From Rodentolepis nana (taxonomy: Eukaryota > Platyhelminthes > Cestoda > Cyclophyllidea > Hymenolepididae), in contig UZAE01012538.1 in assembly GCA_900617975.1 (NCBI GenBank), positions 25,361-38,101 on the forward strand: a DNA stretch of 12,741 nucleotides. The letters run 5' to 3'. The position numbers and the translations under genes are program-made. The notes beneath the pieces were generated by a model that saw nothing but the letters and a program-made list of their open reading frames with translations, made no database searches and was not told where the DNA came from. Positions 1-8,699 of this stretch are shown piece after piece; within the stretch, counting starts at the first letter, position 1; each line of letters begins with the position of its first letter.

Positions 1-327
1 ATGATACATTTACACTAGATTGTTAGTTTGCAATAAATTAGTGTAATATTTAGCTAAAAAAATATGCAAGCAAAAAGTGGAGAAAATTCATTTGAAATAA
101 ATGTTAGAGCAGTGATAATTATCTTAATGTGTAGGGAATTTTAATGCTGTCGTATGAAATATGTGCTGACTATATTATGACATTCGGATTACACACTTTT
201 TACGGTGCTTTGGATCAAATGTGTTAAACGAATTAGCTAATCTGTTGATTGTGATATAATAGATGTTTGAATAAATGGAGACCACCTCGTATTTTCAACA
301 AAAGTTAGTTTGTACGTTTTCTTTCAG

Positions 328-539
328 CAAATATTTCTCATCACCATCACATCAGACATATGGCCCATATCGATATCGCGAGAGTTGATTTGAAAGACTT
401 GCAAATTAATCATCTAGTCCAGCGATCAATTCTAATTTGGTTGACTGTGTTTGAAAGTGAACATTTCGCAACCTGTTTCGGTAACCTTGAAGGAGGTTCT
501 TCAGTATTTCGTACAGTGATTATTTTCAAGATCAAGTGA
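328..539 (+). other. Weak exon-like open frame
   Basis: A pyrimidine-rich stretch ending TTTCTTTCAG at 318-327 looks like a 3' splice acceptor. It is followed by a frame open from 328 to a TGA at 537-539, with an ATG at 360 giving 59 residues. The codons look ordinary and the predicted peptide is mixed hydrophobic and charged (it begins MAHIDIARVDLKDL). No domain or motif is recognised. Frames of this length are expected several times by chance in AT-rich DNA of this size, so this is only a candidate terminal exon of an unseen gene. Confidence 0.15.
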
Positions 540-1637
540 TCTCTGTGCGATTAGTCACCTTATTTGAGAGCTAAATTAAAGTTAAATTATATTTTATTTT
601 GAAAAATGTTCAGTTATCTAAATTGAGTCCCATTGTATAATTTCTTTCGCCATTTACTATCACCTTCCCAGTCAGTGGTAATAAATAGCAAAATCAATAA
701 CTTGAAATATTGTTACCAACCGCCTGACTCAGTTAGTTTCAGGTAAATCCGGAATAAGAGATGATACTTAATGAAAAATAGGGAAGAAAAGTTTACCTGA
801 TCCATCTTTATCGACGGAAAATTGAGTCTATGCATGCAATTTGTAATGAAAATACACTGACCAAGGCGATTTTTTGCGATCTGTCTGATTGGTTTTGGCC
901 ACTGTCGATTTCACTAACAGTCTGAACGCTATTAATTAAACATTTGAAGGTTAGATCTCGTGTTCTTCACGGCAGACAAATCGATTCTGATTAAGTCGTT
1001 AACTCTTTTGACGACGTGATAAAGATACCTTTAGATGATAAGCATTAGGGGTTTTTCAGTGGCATAGTTATTTAAATGAAAAAAAACTTTCCGTACAAGG
1101 CAAATAGTCATTTTCATCATTTAAGTAGAGGAGTGCTGTTAACCAGAAACTTCGAGTCTAGAAAGAAGTAAGGTACAAGGATCAGTCGGTTCAGAAAGTT
1201 TGATGCCTATTTGAATAAGATGAGTGTGAAGCGCAGACTGACTTCTTCTGTTTGATATCATAAATCGCATTCTGGGGTCACCGACCCATTAGTCTGAAAT
1301 GCAATTCAGGCATGTACTTAATATGACATTAACGTCATCAGTCACCTCCATCTAAATAGAAAAAACAATAACTGGTGATTCAGATATGTCATCTCAGCCG
1401 ATTAATTTCAAGTAGAACCGTTTCCGTTCGAAATGGCAAGACTGGCTATAATGCAAAGGGGGCGGCCTAATTAGTGCTGTACAGTAAATTGGTCATGAAA
1501 TTCGATTTTAGAGTCTGAGCTACTCGTTCTGAAAATATTTCATAACCAAATCCATTTCATCTAATGGAACAGGAAACTGGTACTCTTGTGGTTTTATAAA
1601 AGCTGCGACTACCCAGCTTACCTATTCAAGTCCGACT

Positions 1638-1677
1638 GTGACCATTCAATTGGATCTATAATTGAGTGAATGGTCAC
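1638..1677. repeat. Bulged inverted repeat / hairpin
   Basis: GTGACCATTC (1638-1647) is perfectly complementary to GAATGGTCAC (1668-1677). Inside that, AATT (1648-1651) can pair with AATT (1660-1663), leaving an 8-nt loop and a 4-nt bulge (1664-1667). This gives a 14-bp hairpin on either strand. It is too short for a typical microRNA precursor and no function is claimed. Confidence 0.6.
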
Positions 1678-2112
1678 CACAAATATTTCGAGTTTCCCTC
1701 GTTTGTAACTAAACGTTCGCTTGAACTTCCAAAGAAACACCTTGTTGTAACCCACTGCGTTTTTTCCTCCATTACTTAAATTTTTGTTTTATCTTCAGTA
1801 ATAATTATAATAATTCAAACATATGAATTGAGAAAATATTTGCATTTATTTTAGAATTGATGGGTACATTACTAACTACCTTATGTAGGACCTGAAATTA
1901 TGAAATTTATTAAATTATGAAAATTGAAGAAGTTTAAACAAATTTAAAATCATCCTATTCTTGACATCAACATTTATTCACTCTGAAGTTGAGAGTACTT
2001 TTTCGGGATTCGGCTTCTAATGCAGCAGTTAAACAACTGTTAAGGGTGACTTCATTATTTCCGCCAAAACTGACCGTTAGCTTTCATGTTTGAACGCTTC
2101 AAAATCGTGATC

Positions 2113-2137
2113 GCCTCCTCCCCCTCCCCCCTCTCCC
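2113..2137. repeat. Pyrimidine (C/T) tract
   Basis: An uninterrupted C/T run with blocks of four to six C. The minus strand carries three G-runs of at least three plus GG pairs, so a weak G-quadruplex is possible. Otherwise it is low-complexity sequence. Confidence 0.6.
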
Positions 2138-2962
2138 ACACTCTGTTTCATAACTACTTAATTGGTCAAAACAGCTTTTCAAGTAATTAAAAACTCTAAT
2201 GTTCGATCGATAGATAATTGGCTTTGTCAAAACTTTTCATAGTTTTCATAGCTCTGAGCCAATGAACCAAAAATCCTGAATACGTGTCAAGTTAGCATGT
2301 AGTGTAGAGAAAAAATGGAAGACTTTCAGAGACCACCACTCCAAATTGTGGAGCAAGGAAAGGATTGATCACAAACTGATCTTCCTGAACAGGAGTGAAC
2401 AGAGTAGACCCTAAAGACGGTCAAATGATTTTTTAGTACGTTAAATAAAACATTAATTTTTACTTTGTGCGTTTTTTAAACAAATCACATCGAAGTATTA
2501 AAATCTTAGCTGTCTTTTCACCAGGAAAATAAAAAGAAGTTAATTTTTTAATAAGGTAAATTTAAACACCGATGAAATGCTAGGGTAATATAAGATTATA
2601 ATTACAAAAATTTATTTTTAAAATTTATGGTATGTAATTAAAATCTAATTACTTTGTATTTGAAATTGATTCAATTGTTGGGAAATCATATCGTCCCTAA
2701 TATTTGGCAATTAGGAGGTCATGTCACATATTGGAATGTTTCGTGTTCGCAGTTTGCATCCTCAATTCGATAAGTCTCTTTTTGATCATCATTTGCTGTT
2801 TGACCCTATCTAATTCGTTCAATGTCCATCCACCAATAGGATTCGAGTCACTCACCATTGGTGCAAGCCAGACGCACAAAACGTTCGACTGCAGTTATTT
2901 TTGTGCGCCACGCTAACAGTAGCCAAACGTGCCCCTTGACACTGACATTCAAGCCAACTAAA

Positions 2963-4012
2963 ATGTTAGCTATTGTGACTCACTTCACGCTTCTGGCTTT
3001 ATTAACACCCCTTTCATACAGCGAGACAACAGAACAAATTTCATCCACCGGGAATACTGAAGGTGGTTTTGGCAGCTTTGAATCTCCTGGAAATGTGAGT
3101 GCTCTCACATCGCAGAAATCAATGGTTCGATGTATTGGTGCAAAGCGGGGGATTCTTCTAGCAGCTGGAGTACACCTAGACCCCTATGTTGAGGCAATCG
3201 GTCAGTGTCCTGAAGGAGCCGATTCAAAGTTAGCAGAGCTCTGCGCCACTGACTTCCACGAAAGTGAGAGTTCAGTAGAAAAGCTTCAAGATGACCTCCA
3301 GTCAGCGTTGAACTCTGGGAGTGGCCTAAATCTAAGAATGGAGCTTTATAATGTTATTCAAAATGTGTCACCGGTGCTAGACGCTACCTCTGGAGTGCTT
3401 TATGCGAACAAGTACTGTGCTCAATGTCATCATGCCAAAATAAGGAGCCTTCCAAGACAACTTCTCTGCAGTCGCTTTGACGATATAATGAAGTGTTTTA
3501 TCGCTGCAGAAATGCCCACTAATCCGAAGAACTGTCGTCCTGATAGGCCGGAACCGAAATTCATGTTCCAATGGGATTCTATATTTAATCTCCCTGATGA
3601 AACAGAATATTCTGGATCATCCGACGAGGATAGGGTTTTCGAGATACTTCAGTGGATATGTTGTGCTTTTTCTATTATTGCCCTAATTTTTGCTATAATC
3701 GTATTTACAACTTCTCCAAGACTTAGAATACCTCTTCCTGGAAAAATGATGATAGCTCTCTGTTTCGTTCTTCTTGGATCTGTGATTTTCTTCGTTCTTG
3801 CAAGTGGGGTTATGGAAATTATCCCTACTCCAATGCGACCATTATGTGTAGCATTGGCTTGGTTACTACTTCTTTTCCTGCTTTCGAGTTTTGTGTGGAT
3901 GGTCATGTTCTCCTTAGAGCTTTTCCGAACCTTTGGCCTCACGCGATTATTTCGGAAATTTTTCCTCTGCTTTTGTTGCAGAAAGGATGGAGGAAGGAAA
4001 GGCAATGCCACG
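2963..4012 (+). CDS. Receptor exon 1: signal peptide, Cys-rich ectodomain, TM1-3
   Basis: Residues 1-350. Residues 1-20 form a signal peptide with a hydrophobic core and likely cleavage after Ser20 (SYS|E). Residues 21-56 are Ser/Thr/Gly-rich linker with an N-glycosylation site at Asn44; another is at Asn134. The ectodomain has eight cysteines (57, 82, 94, 152, 155, 169, 178, 191), an even number consistent with disulphide pairing. An acidic stretch (EYSGSSDED, about 215-223) precedes TM1. After TM3 the chain is basic and Cys-rich (RLFRKFFLCFCCRKDGGRK), a plausible palmitoylated intracellular loop 2. The exon ends ACG|GTAAAT. If the intron is not removed, the frame runs 25 more residues to a stop at 4088-4090. 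Confidence 0.85.
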
Positions 4013-6495
4013 GTAAATTTGATCCCCAAATTACTTGGGGGAGAGATAAATGTTTCGCCGTTTCGCGTTTTTTTACCTCCTACTATCTAATTTTAGCTAT
4101 TTATATGCGCAAAATTTCGCATTTTTCGCTTTAGCTTTTTTCGTCTTGTCAAGGCTAAATCTTATTAAAATGGAAATTCTGTAATTGGGCAATTTAGTCA
4201 AGTTCGCGTTCAGATCAATCAAAACCTAGTCGGTAATGTTTAATTTAACTAGCGCTGCAAATGACCGGAAGTTGATTTGATATTGTGATAAATTGTTAGA
4301 AACGACAAGCTCTCAGCAGTGCAATCATTTTGAAATATTAAGTCGAATAATTATTTCTTCAGCGTATCCTCCATTTATAAGCTTCCTAAAATTATACGGA
4401 ATAAAAGCAGGAACTACGTTCTTTTTTAACAATGCATTAGATTAGATTTTAAGAACCCAATTAAGACACTTTTGGGGAGGGTTTGTTTATTCCGATCATG
4501 CCATTAATTGACAAATTTATGGAAAGACTTTCTTCTTTGGTGGTCCACAATTTGTTCGATTCTCCCAATTCAATTAATAACTTGATTTTTGTACTGCTTA
4601 ATCCGATGCAATAAGTGAATGGTCTTTACCTAAAATACACCCATGTCTATTTTCACCGATGACTCATTTATAAGTTCGCTGTCAGTCAAATACACAAGAG
4701 CTTTGTTCAGCCACACCAAGAACGACAATTTAGACTGTCAACTCAGTTCGCAAGCTTATTACTACGCCAAAACTGTGCCTTTTTTAACCCATCAGTGCTA
4801 AGGTTCACAATTCTCGTTTTTTGTAATTTTGGATACCCTATTGCCTTTAGTACATATTTCGCCTCGTATCATCACGGTGGTAAAGTCACCTTTCATTACT
4901 CTCGGAATACGTACTGACACACATGCAATAAAAGATTGTTCATCAAAGATATGAAAAATCACTCTTAAACATAGTCACCCCAAAAAGTCTAGTATTTGGC
5001 CTGCTTTATTAATCATGTGCTTGTGTGAGATCCTTGAAGGAAAAAAATATATTTAGACCATGAATTTATGGCACAATGACCTCATAATTCCAAGCTAAAA
5101 GTAGTTGCAGACTTAATTCTAAATGCTCATGACCTATTCCAAAATTTAAAACAGAAATAGGGTAAAGCTTTCAAAAATGGTAATTGGACAATTAAGGTTG
5201 TGCAAACAGTTTCGACGTAATTTTAACTTCTACCTAGGCAAGGCGAATACAGAAAAATTTAAAGATCTCCATTCATTCAAATCTTTTGGAAAGGTAAAGG
5301 AAATCGGCGCACAGTGAAGCCGGAAAACAAAAGAAATGTGCGGAATCATTTTTATGAAAGTAGTCTCAGTTCGATATAAGGAGTGGAAAGACCGCAAAGC
5401 CCAAGATCCTAGGTTCTATAATGAAATATTGGACAGTGTACAAGCCTGCAACTATAACTTCAAATAAGGTCCGTGTGTTTTTTTGGTGATAATTTAAAAA
5501 CAAATACTTACTTCTTAGTTGGATTTATATTCGCCTAAATTAAATTTACTCTCTCATTAAATAATTGTTTGCTTTCTCAAAAATGTATGAGTGCTCAAAA
5601 GCATATCCTCCTATCATTTTCAATTTGTTTAAAACGTGAAATAGATTTAATATTACTTCCCAGGTAAATTATTTTTAAAAAATAACTGATCACTTATACA
5701 TTTTAGAGCATGATGCTACGAGCCCGTGGATCGGACTCAAACACATCAACTCGATTCCGCCGTCAAATAATTGCATCCATTATTGTCCCTCTCTCTATTG
5801 GCATTCCAGCCTTGGCTATAAATGAAAGCGCCTACATCCGTATAAAGCCAATCTATGACGTTTCTACAAACGAAGCTGATTTAGAAGATGTTGCAGAAAG
5901 TGAACTGGGCACATTCCTCTATCGAGTCAATCCAAACTGTTGTCCTGTCAATAAGCCTAACTACGCCTGGTTCAGTGGGCACTACACTGCACTACTCATC
6001 TGGTTTCTTGTGCCTGCTGGTATCATGATTTGCTTCAATATCCTATCTTTAATTATCGTGTGCATCCAGATCTATCGACTGAAAAGAGAAACTGGGCTTT
6101 CAACGAGCTCTTCAAGTCCACTTCGTGATTCTCATAAGAAGTCTTCTAAATCTCTATTTGCCATTTGCGCCAAATTGTCTGTTATTCTGGGAGCTAGTTG
6201 GTTCATTCAATTTCTGGCAGCTCTGTGTCCACACCTCTTCTTGCTTCAAAAGATCGCTGGTCTAATGACTAATTCTCAAGGTGGTGTTATTGCTATATCA
6301 ATGCTGGCAGGAACGAAAGCTAGAAGAGCGATGGCGAGATGGCTGCCAAAACGCTGGCAAGAAGCTCTTGGAATTAGTGAATCTACTTCCAGAAGCACAC
6401 AAGAGATGACTACTTCTGCTCGATCAAAGTCACGAATCACTGGACAGACTGATTCAACTCAGACAACCAGTTTGCTCCGGAATAGCAGTAGTTAA
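2963..6495 (+). CDS. Family B (Methuselah/adhesion-like) 7TM receptor, two exons: join(2963..4012,5707..6495)
   Basis: Predicted 612-residue plasma-membrane receptor (350 codons in exon 1, 262 plus stop in exon 2). Family B 7TM receptors couple extracellular ligand or adhesion signals to G proteins. The ligand here is unknown. Seven hydrophobic segments are visible at about 227-250, 262-284, 295-322, 368-388, 444-473, 500-523 and 527-551. Family marks are LPGKMMIALC at the TM1/TM2 turn, FVWMVMFSLELF in TM3, C295 at the top of TM3 with C428/C429 in loop 2, KLSVILGASW in TM6 and NSQGGVIAISM in TM7. The ectodomain has YANKYCAQC, like the NKYCALC motif of Methuselah-like and related invertebrate receptors, and no GPS cleavage motif. 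The start is the first ATG in frame, has A at -3, and begins a signal peptide. The exons join in phase 0 at GT 4013 and AG 5706. The TM4 GWGxP motif keeps only the proline. Family call confident; exact subfamily less so. Confidence 0.85.
4013..5706 (+). other. Intron 1 of the receptor gene (phase 0)
   Basis: The 1,694-bp interval starts GTAAATTT and ends ATACATTTTAG, with flanking frames joining in phase 0 between TM3 and TM4. This is the only arrangement I found that yields a complete 7TM protein. The interval contains stops in all frames, an AATAAA at 4400-4405, a CAG|GTAAAT word at 5661-5669 and a small ATG frame at 5354-5467 (37 residues, unlikely to be real). No mobile element is recognised in it. 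Confidence 0.8.
5651..5669 (+). promoter_or_regulatory. Ratchet-like (zero-length exon) splice motif near intron end
   Basis: TATTACTTCCCAG|GTAAAT places a good acceptor directly against a donor, the form of recursive splice sites. It lies 43 nt before the acceptor used by exon 2. If the AG at 5662-5663 were used as the final acceptor, the frame would read VNYF and then stop. The motif is seen directly; its use is inference. Confidence 0.3.
5707..6495 (+). CDS. Receptor exon 2: TM4-7 and cytoplasmic tail
   Basis: Residues 351-612. TM4 (about 368-388) is followed by an unusually long second extracellular loop (about 389-440) with acidic residues (EADLEDVAESE) and a C428-C429 pair, one of which should bond C295. 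TM5 (444-473) has the expected Pro453 and Asn461. The third intracellular loop (474-499) is Ser-rich and basic. TM6 and TM7 carry KLSVILGASW and NSQGGVIAISM. The tail (552-612) is basic near the membrane and then Ser/Thr-rich, suiting phosphorylation and arrestin binding, and ends in TAA at 6493-6495. The exon starts AGC ATG ATG, so an exon-only reading would wrongly start at 5710. Without exon 1 this is half a receptor. Confidence 0.85.
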   Translation, partial: SMMLRARGSDSNTSTRFRRQIIASIIVPLSIGIPALAINESAYIRIKPIYDVSTNEADLEDVAESELGTFLYRVNPNCCPVNKPNYAWFSGHYTALLIWFLVPAGIMICFNILSLIIVCIQIYRLKRETGLSTSSSSPLRDSHKKSSKSLFAICAKLSVILGASWFIQFLAALCPHLFLLQKIAGLMTNSQGGVIAISMLAGTKARRAMARWLPKRWQEALGISESTSRSTQEMTTSARSKSRITGQTDSTQTTSLLRNSSS

Positions 6496-6589
6496 TTCTT
6501 GTGTATATTTTATTTCCGCAACCAGTTATGCTGTCTGGTAATCAGATTTCATTTATTTCTTGTGCTTGTGACCCATTGAACTTAATATT

Positions 6590-6595
6590 AATAAA
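6590..6595 (+). terminator. Polyadenylation signal AATAAA
   Basis: A canonical AATAAA lies 95 nt after the receptor stop codon, giving a predicted 3' UTR of roughly 110-125 nt. It is the first such hexamer after the stop. Confidence 0.7.
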
Positions 6596-6626
6596 ATGTT
6601 CAAATGATCTGGATCTATTATCATTT

Positions 6627-6637
6627 TAGTAGTTATT
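6627..6637. repeat. Degenerate target-site duplication, left of SINE copy 1
   Basis: TAGTAGTTATT here and TAGTAACGATT at 6954-6964 match at 8 of 11 positions. They bracket copy 1 including its AAAT-type tail, as expected for an old retroposon insertion. Confidence 0.4.
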
Positions 6638-6953
6638 ATTTATTTGTTACAAATGGCAGGCGTTTTGATAATTATCATTAGCTCTTTAGTTGACTTCAGG
6701 CTCCATAGAAGGAAGGAACATCAAAGTGCAAAAATATCGAGAGAGGGGAACAGAAGTGTTTCAAAGATGTAAAAGAGACAGACACAGAGGTAGAAAAAGG
6801 GTGAGACGAGTACTGTAGAAGTTGTGGAATATGACATACAGTGGGGTGATGGTAGTTCGAAGTCAGAAGTCCACTGCCAGTTAATAGACTTTTTGCCGTA
6901 TTTGTTGCGTTGCCAAGGATGCATCACGTGGAGATAAGTCTATTGCACACCCC
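6638..6953 (-). mobile_element. SINE-like element, copy 1 (about 304 bp plus AT tail)
   Basis: Read on the minus strand it starts GGGGTGTGCAATAGACTT and ends GCCTGCCATTTG (6650), followed by a tail reading taacaaataaat. It aligns over its whole length, by eye at about three quarters identity, with the plus-strand copy at 11074-11378. Shared blocks include CACGTG near the head, AAAAAGTCTATTAAC, ACCCCACTG.RTGTCATATTC, a CT-rich middle and a TGATA/TATCA palindrome near the tail. No tRNA-like A/B boxes are clear. A 68-residue minus-strand frame inside it is broken in the other copy, so it is noncoding. The element sits about 45 bp after the receptor polyadenylation signal, facing the gene. Confidence 0.7.
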
Positions 6954-7416
6954 TAGTAACGATTGTGTTACTGATGTTCATGAACGACACAAAAACTTAG
7001 TTTTAACTTTCGAAAATGCATAAATGATATCTAGCTTCAGTTGAAGCATTTGGAGGTGGGGGATTTGAAATTCAAAAACATGACATTTTGATCAGTTTGC
7101 CTTCTAAAGTACACACAGGGAGCATCTGGTAAAAAGTGGTTTTGCTAAAGTTCAATAGTTCGTACTGATAAGGGCAAACAAATTGCATTTAAAGATTTGT
7201 CATTTATGATAACTCTGGCTTTGCATATGAAGACCACCATTCAAGTAGGAGCTGTCAAATTTTATAACTTACCTTCTACTGTTTCATAAATGCACATAAG
7301 AGTATAAATGTCCCATGGTAGTAAACCAAGTTTAATGTACATAAAGGCTAGAGGTCATGAATTAACGAAACTCATATTTTAAGTATTTGTGTTTTGTCTG
7401 GGGATAATCGATTCTC

Positions 7417-7456
7417 ATTGGTTGTCTTGACGTCATCCATCACCATTATTTATATA
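7417..7456 (+). promoter_or_regulatory. CCAAT-CRE-TATA-like cluster
   Basis: An inverted CCAAT box (ATTGG, 7417-7421), a full palindromic CRE (TGACGTCA, 7428-7435) and a TATA-like word (TTTATATAT, 7449-7457) occur within 41 bp. The order suits a plus-strand promoter. No convincing coding frame follows, so it could drive a noncoding RNA, act as an enhancer or be chance. Confidence 0.2.
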
Positions 7457-7591
7457 TGAACACACATCACTCCTAATGTTTTGACATGGATTTTTTTATC
7501 TCCCAAAGTCGACTGCAGGACTGTATTCCTATATAACGCCTCTTTTAATAAATTAAATGTCTTGTCCTAACTATGTACTGCCATAGACTAT

Positions 7592-7610
7592 TCTCTCTCT
7601 CTCTCTCTCT
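7592..7610. repeat. (TC)n microsatellite
   Basis: A perfect TC dinucleotide run of nine and a half units. Confidence 0.9.
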
Positions 7611-8200
7611 GGTCTGGATAAAAAATAACTGCGGAATTGCCTTCTAAGCATTGCAGCAGTATGGACGATAAATACTTCTAATGTGCTTGTTTTCTAACAT
7701 CTTTGTCATTGCCCATGTCTTAGAGAAATTTTGTAGAAAACGTTGTTAATGTTATAAGACTTTAAATCAGTGGACATTCTTCATCCTGCGTATGTTTTTG
7801 CGTAGATAACGTTAGAGAACGATCAATGACTCCAAATTCCTGCAAAGGAAATTTGATGGTTTCACTTTCTAAGATACACAAAGAAAAGCTATTACCTTTT
7901 GAAACTAGCATTTCAAACTGTGCTCAATCAGATTTTATATAAGAGAGAGAAAATAATTTTGATTCCGCCTGTTAAGCGGTTATAGAGATCTATAATAATA
8001 ATTGAGATCCAATTCTCGAAGCTACCTATGTAACACCTCAAAATTCCGATTTCTTCCTATTTCAAGGCCCTAAAAGAATTGGCGGTTGTCAAAACAGGAC
8101 GCCCGATTGTTTGCTAAACATAATAGACTATCTTAATTTCTTAATTTCTGCCAAATTTTATCCTTTTGACCCAATATCAAACTTCCTTTGATGATTCCAG

Positions 8201-8313
8201 GTTTATTTCGTGACCGCGCCGTTATTGGTTTGAATGCACACACACAAACTAGGTAAGCTTTCTCTCTATTGTCAGTTAATTATTGCCTTGCAGTGCTATT
8301 TTAAGTAGGTAAT
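8201..8313 (+). other. Exon / mini-intron-like stretch
   Basis: A pyrimidine-rich acceptor-like stretch (CTTCCTTTGATGATTCCAG, ending 8200) is followed by 52 nt with one open frame (LFRDRAVIGLNAHTQT) and a strong donor, CTAG|GTAAGC at 8252/8253. A 41-nt segment 8253-8293 then has intron form, GTAAGC to CTTGCAG. Joining across it keeps the frame open for SAILSR to a TAA at 8311-8313. No partner exons or homology are seen. This could be the last coding exons of an unseen gene or chance. Confidence 0.15.
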
Positions 8314-8699
8314 CACATCCAATTAGAGGGTGTAAGCGTGGCTTATCAGATTTAAACAGTCCAGATTACTTGGTGTTTATGGCCAAAGTGCATGCATCAA
8401 TAGTAACATTGAAAACTTGTGATCTATTAATGCCTCTAATTTGTCAGGTTTTTTTACGATTCTCAATTAAGCGTTCTGTCGACACTGCGGGTTAATGGCA
8501 CGCACATTTTTCAATGATTTATTTTTTCGATTTTATCAAAATTGAGCCACATTTTTTTCCCAATAAGAACGCCCGTCGTCAAGCCAAAGATGCTATAATG
8601 GGAAAGCGTCGAGATAGGGGGATTGGTGAAATGCCCTCATAAAATATAGTGTTCTTTAAAACTATTTACTTCAATTAATTTGGGCTCAAATGGATTCGC
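8314..8699. other. Noncoding DNA
   Basis: AT-rich with no gene recognised. A 48-codon open stretch at 8496-8642, basic at its end (KNARRQAKDAIMGKRRDRG), is the only item of note, and it has no supporting splice or homology evidence. Confidence 0.5.

Larger units (their letters stand above)
1..2962. other. Noncoding DNA upstream of the receptor gene
   Basis: This AT-rich stretch holds no reading frame that I can defend as a gene. Inside it I see one weak exon-like frame (328-539), a CAG|GTAAAT word at 740-748, a hairpin at 1638-1677, a C/T tract at 2113-2137 and an AAG|GTAAAT donor-like word near 2553-2560. The receptor promoter and 5' UTR must lie in the right-hand part if the gene is transcribed from here, but no convincing TATA box or initiator decides where. 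If the organism is a flatworm, a spliced leader could be added at an AG such as 2893-2894 or 2918-2919. That is inference only. Confidence 0.6.
6954..8200. other. Noncoding DNA
   Basis: No gene is recognised. The stretch contains the right target-site duplication of SINE copy 1 (6954-6964), a CCAAT-CRE-TATA grouping (7417-7456) and a TC microsatellite (7592-7610). Reading frames are short and unremarkable. Confidence 0.6.

Noticed and set aside
2704..2916. 70-codon hydrophobic frame just before the receptor
   Set aside because: It starts at TTG, has no ATG in frame and overlaps the upstream side of exon 1 in another frame.
2858..2962. Upstream extension of the receptor frame
   Set aside because: The frame is open here but starts at a TTG. 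The first ATG in frame is 2963, and it begins a clean signal peptide.
3377..4029. Minus-strand frames opposite receptor exon 1
   Set aside because: These are antisense shadows of coding sequence with no domains or independent support.
3844..4134. 96-codon plus-strand frame overlapping the end of exon 1
   Set aside because: It is an alternative frame of the TM3 coding region. The receptor frame carries the family motifs.
5354..5467. 37-codon ATG frame inside the intron
   Set aside because: The peptide looks protein-like (MKVVSVRYKEW...) but is short, ends in TAA and is not needed for a complete receptor. No splice sites link it to either exon in frame.
2963..6495. Rhodopsin-like (class A) receptor or classical adhesion GPCR
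   Set aside because: DRY and NPxxY motifs are absent while family B motifs are present. No GPS cleavage site is seen before TM1.
6721..6927. 68-codon minus-strand frame
   Set aside because: It lies wholly inside SINE-like copy 1, and the matching region of copy 2 has stops in that frame.
8496..8642. 48-codon frame with a basic C-terminal stretch
   Set aside because: The length is within chance expectation and the only acceptor-like site (AATAAG before 8568) is weak.
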